This document shows, in pieces, positions 21,109 through 33,620 of a DNA stretch of 64,000 nucleotides. Each line of letters opens with the position of its first letter. Positions within the stretch are counted from its first letter, which is position 1. Source of the stretch: Struthidea cinerea (lineage: Eukaryota > Chordata > Aves > Passeriformes > Corcoracidae). The position numbers were made by a program, and so were the translations under genes. Under the pieces are notes generated by a model. It was given only the letters and a program-made list of their open reading frames with translations, did no database searches and was not told the DNA's origin. The DNA is taken from contig VZTI01002590.1 in the NCBI GenBank assembly GCA_013397865.1, positions 589,751-653,750 on the forward strand, given 5' to 3'.

Positions 21109-24100
21109 TAAAAAACATTTCTACTTTTCCAGCAAGTTTAGACAAGCTTTTTAGCACTTCACTGGACAGTAGGAAGAATAAATTGGAGGCTGTAAATCCA
21201 TGCTCTTATGAGGGGATTGAGACAGTCTGACTTGCAGAGTTCTGGGGCTACATCACAGGAAAAGCAAAATGTGCTTAAAAAGCATCACAGTTGAAGTGGA
21301 TAATGTCACCTTTGGCTTCTGCTGCAGAAGTGACAATATGGCAAAGTGAAGCAAAAGCCCAGTGCCACAAGCCTCATTAGCATAAGTAACAGCAGATTAA
21401 GCTGAGAGAATATGACACAATGACCCACAGATTCCCCAGCTGTAGTAAAAATAGCTACACAGAAGTAGACAAGATATCCTCCAAATGTGGGAAAAAACCT
21501 CCAAAAAAAAGGTCTTAGGAAATCTAAATCCAAAGAAAACTTCTTTCTCTTTTAAAAAAACTGCTCTTGGTAACTTGACAATTCAGAATCAAATAGCTAC
21601 TTCTATGTGTGGCAACATGCATGGCAGCTCAAAACAAAGCCACGTGTTAGTGAAGGGCCAAAGAATGTGTTCAGTTAGAGCTGTCTTGGCTGGACAGAGT
21701 CCTTTTAGAGGGGTAATTCCAGCCAGGCCATCAGCAACAGCAGTGAGGGCTGATGAGTAGGAGAAGGTGGTTCAATGTATAATAGAAATTGCACAAATCT
21801 GAACTCAATGCAAGAGCTAAGGAATTACTAACCTCCACAATTATATTAATAACAAAGTGGGTAGGCTGTGGAGACTGGTCAATTTTACAGAGCAGTAAAT
21901 GCTACCACAGCTATTGAGTGTGGCTGGGAGGTGACCAAGACCACAAGCACTGCTTATTTTTCAGTTTAAGCATATCTGACAGAAGAGTCAATGTGGTACA
22001 CGCAGTTCAAAGTGACAGCAACATACCTGTCCTGTTTGCTTTGCCTGGTTTCAATCTAATCTTGCACAACTTCAGGTAGGATGACAGTGGCATGCAAAAC
22101 AGGTTGATGTGATGCACGAGACAGGTATGTCACTTTAGCTTTTATCTGAGATCTTCAACAGTCAAACAATTTCTTTTATATCTCTGGAGAACAATATGCA
22201 TTAAATTTAACATAAGTATTAACTACTGGCACCTTCAATCTTGAATATCACCTACAGCCATCATAAAATAAGCATATAAAACATATAGAAAAAGGAGTCA
22301 AAATGCATGTAAGATGTAGCAAATATTAAAAAGTAAAAATAAGAGCTGAAAAGAAAATAACGTGAAACACAAGAACACAACACATCACTTTAAAAAATGT
22401 TAAGTATTGATTAACAAAATGAAAACAGAAGATAATTATACCTATATTTTATAAAGAATATGGGACCATTAAATAAGTATGTTAAACAAGCTCTAGAAAG
22501 AAAGCATTCATAAGGTTAAGAACGTTCTCCTTTCTGAAGAAACTGCTTTTCAGGTTCCCTGGATATGTTCTTGCATTTTTAAAGAACCGATAAAGGAAGA
22601 AACATGCTTGCCCTGTAATAATCAATGTAACATTAGTTCACAGGGAAAAGTCCAGGTATTCCACCACTAATGTCTAAAAATCTTCGAGACAGAAGATGTA
22701 GGAAGTGAACTTAGTAGTTCTAACACTAAGTGAGGTTATAGCTAAGCTTGGGATGTAACTTGGGATGGGGGCTCTTCCCCTGTAAACCCCAATCTTTCCT
22801 GTGATTCCAAACACACCTGAACAGAGAGCAGATTCCCAGTGATGTACCTGGTGACCTTCAGACACTAAGCACGAGATGCAAGGCTGCTTCGTATGGTGCT
22901 GTGACATTGTCAGCAATCACATGCACGTGTTGCAGGGTGGTGCAGCATCTCCCTGCCTGGGAACAGTTTTCTGTCAATATTTTTTCTCAGGGTAGTTCCC
23001 TACATGTAATGCTGCCTTTCTCAACACTATAAAGTCTGAATTACAAGGACTTTTCCCCCGGAGGACATGTAATGTTCAGTGTTCAGAAACACAGAATAAA
23101 ATACTTGAGTATGTAAAAGGGAAACAATTAATTCTCTTAATTATTTTATTCAAGGTTTTTTGCTCTCTGCCTATCCACTCTCCTGAGGGGAAAAAGCTCA
23201 ATCACTCTCACACTGTTTACTTTCCAGGGTTAACAACATTTACTTTAATATTAAACTTCAGCCTTGATCTTAAATGACTGTAGATGGGATTACAAAGGAG
23301 CAAATATTTCAGGCTTCGAATTGTCATTTTTTTTTCCTCTGAGCTGAATGCACGCACCATGAGAGAACCATGCTGCGAGTCACTTGAAATGCATGGAGAA
23401 AAACAAACACTTTCTAAATATACACAAAAATGTGTTCTTTGGTGTGTTCTTTAGAACCAAGTAACTATTCTCTCCTTCTGAACTCTTAAGGGACTCATTC
23501 TTCAACCAGTGGTTACAGAAAGAAATTAAAGCTGTTTCATTTTAGGTGTGTCTACAGCACCCTTACTTCTCCTGCCAGGAAAAAAAAACCCTCACTGCTT
23601 CATATCTATTGTGGCTTAATAAAGAAGATCCTTAAAGCCCTTACTCTATTCCTGAAATAGCAGTAGTATTAACATTAGCAATCAAAATATTCGATATTGC
23701 AACCTGGTAGACAATATAGCATCAAAAAACCTGAAAGAACAAACCGAAATTTAGGAAACTGCAATAATGCAATTAATGAAATTAATCCTGCTTCATGTAT
23801 AGATGAGCTTTCTCTTGCTCAATTTCAAGTTCTGTAGTAACTCACCACGTCTCTCACATCGTTCTTGAGCAATGGAGCTCATTACTTACTACAAGGAATT
23901 GGACTACTCCAGACCACTTGCAAGCACTACCACCAAGACAAATTACTTACAGGTGCAAAGCAACATGCCAGAATGTACAAAGAAACATCACAGATCTAAT
24001 CTAAAAATGCATCTGCAATGAAGATTAACATTTTATTCCAGTAATGGGTTGGGGTAATTTCATTTCTTCGGTTACAAGGAGAGAAAGTACTGCCAGGCTT

Positions 24101-25840
24101 CCATAAATACACTTTGACTGACCTCCAGAAGGAACAGATGAAGACATGAACCCGACCTTTTCTAATCAGTTTGCTACCTCCTCCCCAAGTCCGTTTCACT
24201 GAAGGTAGGAGAGATATCCAAGAAAAGCCAGATTTCCATGGGTGTATCCACTGAACCCTAACATTCACCTTGATGTTTAAGCCTGTTCTCTAATTTACCC
24301 ATAAAGCAGCCAGAAATAACCTCCACCTCACAAATTTTGACAAGTGTGCCAAAGCCACTACTGACCTGCTGTACAATCCAAAGACAACAGATAAATAAAA
24401 ATAAACAGCAAAAACTGTCTTGGTCCCACCCAACAAAAAAAGTGTTGCTCCTTAAATGTCCCAAGTCCTTTACATTTCCTTTGTGTTGAGTTAGGCTTCC
24501 CATCCTGCAACCTCAGGAAATAAGGTTTTTCCCATTTTTTTGTGAAATCTTGGAAGAAAAACTCCTGCAGTTTTCCATGCAGAAAAGAGCCTGGGGCTAT
24601 CAGACTGTCAATGTCTGAAGCTCAGAGGGTCAACAGTGGGAAACAAACCTTTTTGTTCTAGGTTACAGAGTTGAAACCAGTAATGAATAAGATAAGATGG
24701 TCCCAAGGCAGTGCTCCCTGTATATATTTTATCTTTTTGAGTTTTTTGTTTGGTGTTTTTTTAAGTTTAAACAAGTTTGTCTTGAGATATCAGCAACACA
24801 ACGCTTCAGCTGGGTGCTCCAAAGTGGCTCCTGAACACCTCTGGACAGACTCCATCCCACCTCCATTCACTCTGCAAGCTTACGACCTTCCTTTTACAGA
24901 CAACACTTTTATTGAACAACTGCATTGGTTCAAACTTGGATCATGTTAGCAGTGGTGGAAAAGGAGCCCAGCCTCCAGAATACAACCTGTTACAGCAGAC
25001 AGCTTCCATCATCCTGCAAATGACATCCTGCTTTTCCGCCCATCTGACAGCAGCCCCACATGGCATTTCTTGACACCTTCTCAACTTGAAGACACAATGT
25101 GTTTTTCCTTCACTGATTATCTCAGAATGATGAAACAACTCAAATGCTGTAATAGCTTTTTTTTTCCCCCAAACTCTTCTAGGAACAACAGATATTATCT
25201 GTACAACCAGTGTGTTGTGAAATGCCACAGACACCCATTTGAGTAGCACCTTTTTTAAGGACAAAAACATTTTTTTGTGATTATTTATATGGCATATCTT
25301 TTTCAATAAAGCTTTTTTCTCTTTTTTTTACCCTTTTGATGTAATAGCCTTTTGCAGCCACAGCACCATATCTCTTTCAGTTTTAAGTAGTTAAAAGTGA
25401 GGAAACATCCTTCGAATTGGTTAAACTCAAGATTTGATAATATGTTATGAGTACAGCCAAAGAAAATTTTTGATACATGCCCTCTCCAGCACACAGAAAC
25501 ATTAGTAATGTAAGGCATGTTCCTCAAATACAATTCCTCATGCCCCTAACCTTAGCTCAGGTGCACACAACCTACAGCAGCTTTAAAACAGTAATAATGC
25601 CCTTTGCTCAGTGTATTTTCATCTGCCTTTTCAGGGCAAGCTCTGGATAAATACCTCTCAAGTGACTCTGCTTCTAATGGAGAGAGGTTTCATTTTACAA
25701 ACTTTCTTGTTTTACCAAGTATCAGCTGCAGTCCACAGCCACACAGTCTAATATCAATTATCCCTAAAAATGACCAAGCTTGAGTCATTATGTCCTGTCA
25801 ATTTGGAAAGCTTAGGTGCAATAATTCTGTTTAACTTCAC
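21109..25840. other. Unassigned AT-rich sequence
   Basis: About 4.7 kb without a recognisable gene or mobile element. It holds the usual short A/T homopolymers. Several minus-strand frames of 80-120 codons (for example 24941-25306) have no family resemblance. Confidence 0.45.
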
Positions 25841-26674
25841 TGTGGTGGGTTGACCTCAGTGAGCAGCCAGACACTCCCCCAGGCTCAACAGGACAGAGGC
25901 AGAAAACAGAATGCAAAATCAACACACAGAGAGTAACTTACCAGTTACTGTCATTGGTCAAACAGACTCAGCTTGGGGAAGAATAATATAAATTATTGCC
26001 AGTTAATATAGAACGGGATAGCAACAAGCAAAGACAAAATTATTGAAATACCTGCCTCTCATGTCCTTTCTTTCCCCCGGCTCTACTTAACTCCCAACTC
26101 CCTCCCCCCCCACTCAGACTCTGTGGGACACAGGTTGATGGGCAATGGGGACTGTGCTCAGTCTGTAACAGCTCCTCTCTTCTGCTCCACCCTCTTCACA
26201 CTTTTCCCCTGAGCCAACTTGGATCCTCCCTCACGCTGCAGCCCTTGAGGAGCTACTCGCTCCTCTGTGGGCTCTTCACAGGCTGCAGCTTCCTTTAGGG
26301 CCAACCCACCTGCTCTGACACGGTGTCCTCCATGGACTGCCTTGTGGATATTTGCTCCAGCATGGTCTTCTCCAAGAGCTGCAGAGGAATCTCTTTCCCA
26401 GCACCCTGGTCTTCTCCCAGGGTTTCAAAAAAACTGTTTCACACTGTTTTCCCCTCAGTTGCCATAGGGCAGTGCTTTCTCCTTTCTCAAACAGGCTTGT
26501 CCTGAGGCACCACTAACTTGGCTGTGGGGTCAGCTGTGTCCTGGAGTGGATCCACTGGAGCTGGCTGGGACCAGCTACATCAGGCAGAGGACAGCCCCTG
26601 GCCTTTTCTCATGGAGGCCACTCCTGCAGCCCCCTCCCCTGGTGCCATCAACCTTGCCACCTATACCAAATACA
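25841..26674 (-). mobile_element. Solo LTR, avian ERVL-like (family A, copy 2)
   Basis: An 834-bp unit. Read on the minus strand it starts TGTATTTGG and ends ...CAACCCACCACA (TG...CA). It is flanked by TTCAC (25836-25840) and GTCAC (26675-26679), a 5-bp duplication with one mismatch. The expected R-region poly(A) signal AATAAA has become AATAAT (reverse complement of 25990-26005 region), followed on the minus strand by the U5 landmarks AGTCTGTTTG and GGTCAACCCACCACA. The middle holds repeated CTGCTCCAGC / CCATGG-type units also seen in copy 1 at 2495-3173. No internal retroviral genes. A 5-bp duplication suits ERVL-type elements (inference). Confidence 0.75.
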
Positions 26675-29600
26675 GTCACTTAGGAAAGAGGCATCAGCAC
26701 TCCCAAAACCTCTGTGCGCTGTTGACCCTCCACATCTCCATCCAGGGGAGTGCTGGTGTGGGTGAGGCCAATCCTTCCCAGTCCCATACCTATGCTGGGG
26801 GCACAAAGAATTGCTTTTCCAGTCTTGTCAATGCAGCTCTGTCCCGCACTATCAATACAAGTTTATTTTTCTTTAAATTAACTTGAGAGAGCTGGGACCT
26901 AATAAAATCCCAGAGAACAAAATAAAACTCGTGATTTCAGCACTGATACACCTCTCAGTAGTTTCTTTGTACTTTCTTGTAATTCTAAAACTTTGGGGGC
27001 AAGGTGTTAAACCAGAAAACTATGCTGCAATACAAACCAAATACCTTGTGTTTTCTCTCCTGAATTATAATACTGCTTTTCTGAGATGGTTGTTCACTCA
27101 GGTAAAAACTGATCTCCTGACCTGGCAGACACCACCAAGTTGCATGAAGCAACAGCAGAATAAGTTAGTCCTCTGAATTGACACTACTGCCTTTCCCTCA
27201 TCTAATTGACTGGCTCATTTTTTCTCTCTTTCAATGCAGATATTTCTTCTCCCTCTCCCTCAATTTAAGTGTTTCTATTGAAGCACGGGCTGTGGAGGAT
27301 TCCCAGTGACATACCTATCTCTGGCTCACACACAAACTGCAATGCCTAATAAGAGTACCTCTGTTTCCATGGCATCTCAGAATCATCAATGGGTGGCTCA
27401 TCTCTGCACAATACAATTTTCATTCAGTGTAAAATCCTCAAACTGTGAGTACCAAGAATGCCATAAAATGCAATCCCCTTTCTGCTTGGGGTATTTACAG
27501 CTTCACATCCAGTCAAGGTTTGCAGTCATCATTCTGTGCCTGGTTTTCAGGATACAAAGCAGACCCTTCACATTAATTACATGTTGTTCCCTAGAGCAAA
27601 GTCACTTTTCTGTACGATTTCTCACATGCCACATACACTGATGTCACAAAATAGATAATAAAGCATTCACACTAAATAACAATAAATTAATAAATGTTCT
27701 GCTCCCTAGGCTTAGTCAGATTTCTGAAATTGTGTGCTACATGTAGCCCACCAGAGCTGCTTGAGCTGCTTCTTGTTTGATGGGTCAGCCAGGTCATGCA
27801 GAATATCACAGTAAATACCATTTTCACCAAGGACTCATTAAGGAAAAATTCATCTGCTTGTTGCTGGAGGAATAACCCTAATTGGTTCTCTTCAGCAGTT
27901 TACCACTTCCCTACTGTTATGGGGCCCTTATCATCTGCACTCACACTTTGTCTAAGGCTGATGATTCAAAGTCACATTTAGGCCCACGCAGTTCAACAAA
28001 CAGTGCCTGTAAGAAAAGTGTGGGATTAGGTATTATGACAGACAATGAGGTATTACTACTTAAAGCGTTTTTAGCTTGCTAAAGGAACTCAACAGGAATT
28101 AAAGAATAGATTCTCTGCAGGAAGCAAACCGTATCTGACTTTTTGCATTCTGAGGGCATATGAGGGTGCTGGTTTTACTTGGTATATGGAGCCAGAGTAT
28201 GTCAAGAATTTTCAATTTTTGCTTCCTCATTATATCCTTAAATTAGTAGCCTAAGAGTCTCCTCAAAACCCTCTCTGTCTTAGGATTTGTTTGTTCTTGG
28301 TTCAGGTAGCATCATAACTGATGGCTTACCTAATCCTCATTATTTATGAAGTTTTGAAAAATAATACAGCCTGGGAATAAATATAATTAACTACTGGGAT
28401 TTATCAACATCTGTGGCATACTTTTTGTTCCTGGCTTTTGCAGAAATATCTGAAGAGACATATGCATACAAAGATTTAATCACACTGGCTGGCAATTTAT
28501 TTCACTATTTTTGAAATGTTTTGCTAAGTACCAAATTTGTACATAAGATAAAAAATCCTTTGTGCCATTCAGTAGTCCAAAACAAGGCCACTAAGAAATG
28601 AGAAGTCAGTAATTTTACTATTAGGTTGAGAGTCATCAAAGACACTAAACCATAAACATCTTAAAGTTCTTAACTACCTTAACTTCAATCTTCAGTCACT
28701 GAATATTTCAATGGCTCCAAAACTAGTTCATCAAAGCATCCAGTTTAAAAAATTCTTTCCATTATGACTCAGAAACATAACATTTTCCATGTACATGAAG
28801 TTGTTTAATACCTTTTCTTTTCTGCCTTGTTATCAAACCTGATTCAGTCACAATTCAGGGCCTGCAATAATTACTGAAGACAACAGGTTGCATATTTCAC
28901 TATTTGCAGTCCTTACAACAGTGAATGAAAACCAGCCTCAGACTGCAAAGACTTTTTTTTTTTTCCTGTCAAAACCCTTAATTTAAATAAATTGGTGAAA
29001 TTTCAGTTTGCCCTTTGAAAAAGTGGTCTTTGTACCTAGGGATATTTGTTAAATACCATTTGGGACCATTAATATCAAATTACAGAGGAATTCCCATTAT
29101 AAATTATATTTTGTAGTAAGAGGAAATGAAGATGTGTTAAAAATGAGCACAGTGTGGGAATATTCAAATGATTTTTGTTACAAAAAAAGATAAAATGACA
29201 AACTTCTTCCCCATATCTGTGCTTTATCTTTTGCAAAAGCAAGCATGACCTGCATAATAGCTGTCAAAAAATAACAAGCTTCTCATAAAAAGAAAGACTA
29301 CAGAAAGCAGCATGTGGTGGTTTTATTTAGTGTGGCTTTTAAGTTTCAGGGAAACAGATCAATATAAGTGATCAGAAGTGAATGCTAAAAAAATTTGATC
29401 CCAGGAAGAAATTCCTCATGCTCTTTATTCCTAATCATCAGAAGGACACAAAAAGAGCTGAAGGTGAAACTAGATATAGATTAAGAAAACACAAGTTTCA
29501 AGTAGCTTAACTTTTGTTCAAATTTTTCTTTAACTTTTTCTGATCTTTGGCTTTCCCCAGTGGTGGCAAGTCTTGGGCAGGAGGGAATGGAGGGGAAGGA

Positions 29601-30259
29601 AAAAAAAGAAAGAAAAAAAGACGAGTCTTGTCAGCACTGGTCAAAACCAACCGTATGTCCTTGACCATTTCAGTATCTTGAGCTTCTGTATCATCAAGCA
29701 AATCAGAGAGCTGGTTGTGCTATGTGCAGGATCTTTAGGGAAATGTAAATGAAAGAAACACCTTGTAAAGAACAGCATCGTAATGTAAAACACTAAGCTG
29801 GGTAACTTGAGGATACTAATGAAAAAAACTGTGACTGATCTTGATTTACTTTTCTAATTTTCATTTTTTAAGACTAAGATCTATTCTGAAGATAACAAAA
29901 GCCAAAGAAACCGCAGTGCAGCCAGAAGTTCCTGATTTTTATAAACAGGTGCATCTTGCATCCTTATTCTGATGCACAGATGCTCAGACCATAAAGAAAA
30001 ATTTAGAAAGATGCAAGCAAAACTATTATTACTTCCATTCTTCCATGTCTGGTAAAGCCCTGATTTCTCTTCTTTCACATCTCCATTCCAGCTCTCCCTC
30101 TTTCATGGCTGCATCACTGGGTCTATCATGTCCAGGACATTTCTGCAAGGAACAACTCCTGTGTTCATGTCCTCAGTTCTGCAGTGAATCTCATGGACAT
30201 TTTGGAGCTAGTGGCATAGAGCAGGAAAGATGCAAGACCAGCTGTATCTTGTAGTTTAA
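26675..30259. other. Unassigned sequence
   Basis: The first 200 bp after the LTR are GC-richer and may be an older repeat into which the LTR inserted. The rest is AT-rich with no recognisable gene. A purine-rich stretch lies at 29581-29620. Confidence 0.45.
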
Positions 30260-30802
30260 AAAATCAAAGAATAGTTTGAATTGTAAGAGACCTTTTAAAG
30301 GTCATCTATTCCAACCTCCATGCAACATCTTCAACTAGATCAAGTTGCTCAGAGCCCCATCCAACTTGAATGCTTCCAAGGAAACTTGGAAAGGTGGTTT
30401 CCACCACCTTTCTGGAAAACTTGTTCCCGTGTTTTACCCCTCTCACTGTAAAAAACTGGCATTTTTAATCTAAACTTTTCCTCCTTCAGTTTAAAACCAT
30501 TCCCCCTTGACCTATCACTTACATAGCCTTGTAAGAAGTCCCTCCTCAGCTTTCTTTTAAGTCCCCTTTAGGTACTGGAAGGCTTCTATGTGGCCTCCCC
30601 AGAGCTTTCTCTTCTCCAGGTGGAACAACCCCAGCCCTCTCAGCCTGTCCTCGCAGGAGAGGTGCTCCAACCCTCAGATCATCTTCACGGCCCACCTCGG
30701 GACCCGCTCCAGCAGGTCCATGTCTTTTTTGTGTTGGGGGACCCAGACATGGACCCAGTACTCCAGGTGGGATCTCACAAGGCCAGAGTAGAGAGAGAGG
30801 TT
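30260..30802 (-). mobile_element. CR1 LINE: 3' UTR plus end of reverse-transcriptase ORF
   Basis: On the plus strand it opens with the reverse complement of the CR1 3' end (GACCTTTTAAAGGTCATCTA, TTCCAACCTCC) and runs through CTCTTCTCCAGG...GAACAACCCCAGCCCTCTCA to GACCCAGTACTCCAGGTGGG. Translating the minus strand near 30674-30800 gives LVRSHLEYWVHVWVP followed by a K/L-rich segment ending in the RAxKMI-like position. This is the well-known C-terminal signature of CR1 ORF2 (consensus: LVRPHLEYCVQFWAP). It is 5'-truncated near 30802, as CR1 copies normally are, and carries stops. A poly(A) run follows 40 bp away. Confidence 0.93.
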
Positions 30803-30843
30803 AAAATACATGATTTCAGGGATATGAGATTTATTATTCTGTG

Positions 30844-30899
30844 AAAAAAAAAAAAAAAAAAAAAAACAAAAAACAACAAACCAACCCAAAAAAAGCCCC
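30844..30899 (+). repeat. Poly(A) run followed by A/C-rich tract
   Basis: A23 at 30844-30866, then about 33 bases of A and C with one G run at the end. It is the same composition type as the tracts at 3.9, 36.9, 48.0 and 52.4 kb. Confidence 0.85.
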
Positions 30900-33090
30900 A
30901 AGCTCTATAGGGGTGGAGAGAAAGGATACCCTTTAGCATTTATTATCAAATATGTCCTTCCCCAAATTCTTATTAATTTTAATTCTGTTACACAGTATGA
31001 ATAACTAAATTAAAAACCTATGAAGTGTGAACTCTGGGTTTTGAAGGACAAAAACATTTCCCACTTTGCTAGTATACTTAATTTATTAATACATTTTGCT
31101 TAGATGTAATATGTCTTTGTATAATGCTTTCTGGCAGCACATAACCAGATGCTCAGGAATATCCCTTGGACAATTTGACTTCCATATATGCCTTTCCTTA
31201 TGCTTTTCTTGCAATGCAATTACCATTCAGTCATCAAATGACTGTCTCATGGAAAACTCAAAGCCTCCTCATTCTTCACCTTATGTTTTATTTCCCCTCC
31301 TCCTGCCCTCTTCCTCATCTAGTGGATTTTTAAAAGGACAGATTTGACTGATAGAGAGAAGGAGTACATCTTCTTTTTCTTCTAGCTTAGCTTCTCATGA
31401 CCCTTGCCCAAGAAGGTCAGACACTTCCCCACACTGTGGGTATTTCTCAACTAAAATTTCAACCTTCTTCAGGAGGAACCACAAGCTGAGCGAAGCAGCA
31501 GGTGACCAGCAGCAGAAATCCAAGAGCTCCCACACTACACACGTCTTTCTCTTGTCAGAAAGAAAAGTCAGGACATGTCAGGATGAGCTCATTCAAAGCC
31601 AGTCCTGGGGTGCTGGTGGACAGAAAATGTACAGAAGCAGATATGGAAGTACTGACACCATAATACATTTCAAAGGCCTTGTTTCTGGTTAAGACTATCC
31701 ATTAAAATAAACTTTAAAAAAAAAATTAATCATAGCCCAGACACAACAGAATATTGAATGATTTGCAAAACTAATAAGCTTCGTCTCCATCATAGCTGAT
31801 CTCCTCCTATGCTTCTGCTGTTGAGATCAAACTGCACAGCTCATAACGAGAAAGGTCTCTTAAAGTTGACAATGCAGCACTGCTTCTTGCAAGGCTCCTC
31901 CAAAAAGCACTAGGTCCATGCACAATTTGATTTTGTATGAACAGGACCATTCTAACCCTCATGTCAGTACTAAAATTGTAAGTTTCTATGAATAACATTC
32001 AAAAAGGTCAGTCTCCAGTCTTCTAAACTTCGTTACTCCTGGAGTGTTAGGCGGCTGTCATTTCCCTCCTCCACAAGTTTTCCTCACTAACTTGAGCCTC
32101 TCCCTATGCTAATTCCCTTTTACTCCTATAGGAACAAGACATTGACTGAACTTGTGAGTGCTTCACTTAACACAGGTTGGTGGGAATTATCATTGTTCTG
32201 CCAGACTGCTCCAGCCCATATCCTTAATCTCTGCTTTTGCTTGTCATCTCACACTTCTTATTTCCTGTTTTTGGCTCTTCAGTCCATGTAACCAAGTATC
32301 AACATACACCCTGATTTCTATCTCTTCTTTGCAGAACTAATATATGTGCCACACCGGAGGTACATATCTGTAAATCTGTGTGGAAGTGGGTGTATTTTTC
32401 TTGTGTTGTCACACTGCCTAGGACTACAGATTCCTTACCCTTGACTAGGATTAATAACCAGAATCATGTGAAGGAGCACATACAACCAGATTCCACCTCA
32501 GTCAGTAAATAACCTTCCACAGTTTTCTTAATTATGTCTGGCCAACATGTGAGTGACAACCCTCTGTGCCTTTGCACACCTTTTAGAACACCCTCCCAAG
32601 AAGAGATTTGAAAACATGGATCCTATATCTAAATATAAAGTGAAAGATGTCAGCTCTTTAAATTACTTCAGGAAGACAGAACGGAAGGAAGATTTAAATG
32701 TAAGGATGAGAGAAAATCTGTGTGTATCAGGCAAAGGATGTGCAGATACACAACTGGATATCTGCATGTATCTGTAGTAGAAACATCTGCTGGTTCTTAT
32801 TGCTGCTTCTCTCTTCTTTTTCTATTTCTGTTCATTTGCTTCCCAGTCCTCTTTATTGAATGTAGATGATCTTTCCTTATTATTATTTTTCATATTTGAT
32901 TACAAGCTTCTAAGATAATAAAAGGAAAGGAAAAGGAATATATGGTTTCCTCTAATCCCATCAGATACAGACTTTCACGACTAAGTTTCAACTCAATTCT
33001 TATCATTTTAAATTGTTATTTTTAATAATAAGCATTACATGCAGGGGCTTGCTCATTAGACAGGCTTGTATTACTGTAGCTCTATTTATA
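30900..33090. other. Unassigned sequence
   Basis: No repeat or gene recognised. The frames at 31096-31347 (+), 31807-31998 (-) and 32553-32777 (+) have no domain and no convincing paired splice sites. Confidence 0.45.
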
Positions 33091-33620
33091 ATCAACAGCT
33101 GGCTCCACCTAGTGTCCTATTAATTCATCAGTGAAAGAGAAAGCTAAAACCAAACTAGAGAGAAAACAGAAACAAACTATAAAATCACTTGTCAGCTGGG
33201 TGACGGCCACAAACAGCATGCAGTTACAATTACTGGCGTCACAGGGAAAAGACGATTTTAAGTAACTACTGTATGGTGATTGCCAGGCAGCACTCTGGAG
33301 ACATGAAGAGATTAAGCAGCTTCAGGAGTATAAATATAATATATGCAATATAAAAGAGTTTTACTGCTACCCTGAAAAGGAGAATGGCACTTAAGCTGTT
33401 TATAGGGGTTACTCTCTCACTGTTTCACCGTGATCAACAATGACAAATTATTGTTAAATTTAATTGAACTTCTATGAAACAGAATAATATTGCCATCAAA
33501 ACCACAGAACCATTTTTGGCTATTCATACCCCACAGTGATCCTCTCTGTTAATGATTACATCTCCCCTCCCGGCAGCTACAAAATCATTTAAAATGCCTC
33601 TTGTAGATGATCAAAACAGG
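33091..33620. promoter_or_regulatory. Candidate conserved non-coding block with TF-like motifs
   Basis: Repeat-free sequence with two CAGCTG E-boxes (33096, 33193), homeodomain-like TTAATGATTACAT (33549-33561) and GTTACAATTACTG (about 33223), and a head-to-head SOX-like pair AACAAT-N8-ATTGTT at 33436-33455. Such motif mixes are common in vertebrate developmental enhancers, but AT-rich DNA also produces them by chance. Conservation cannot be tested here. Confidence 0.25.
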
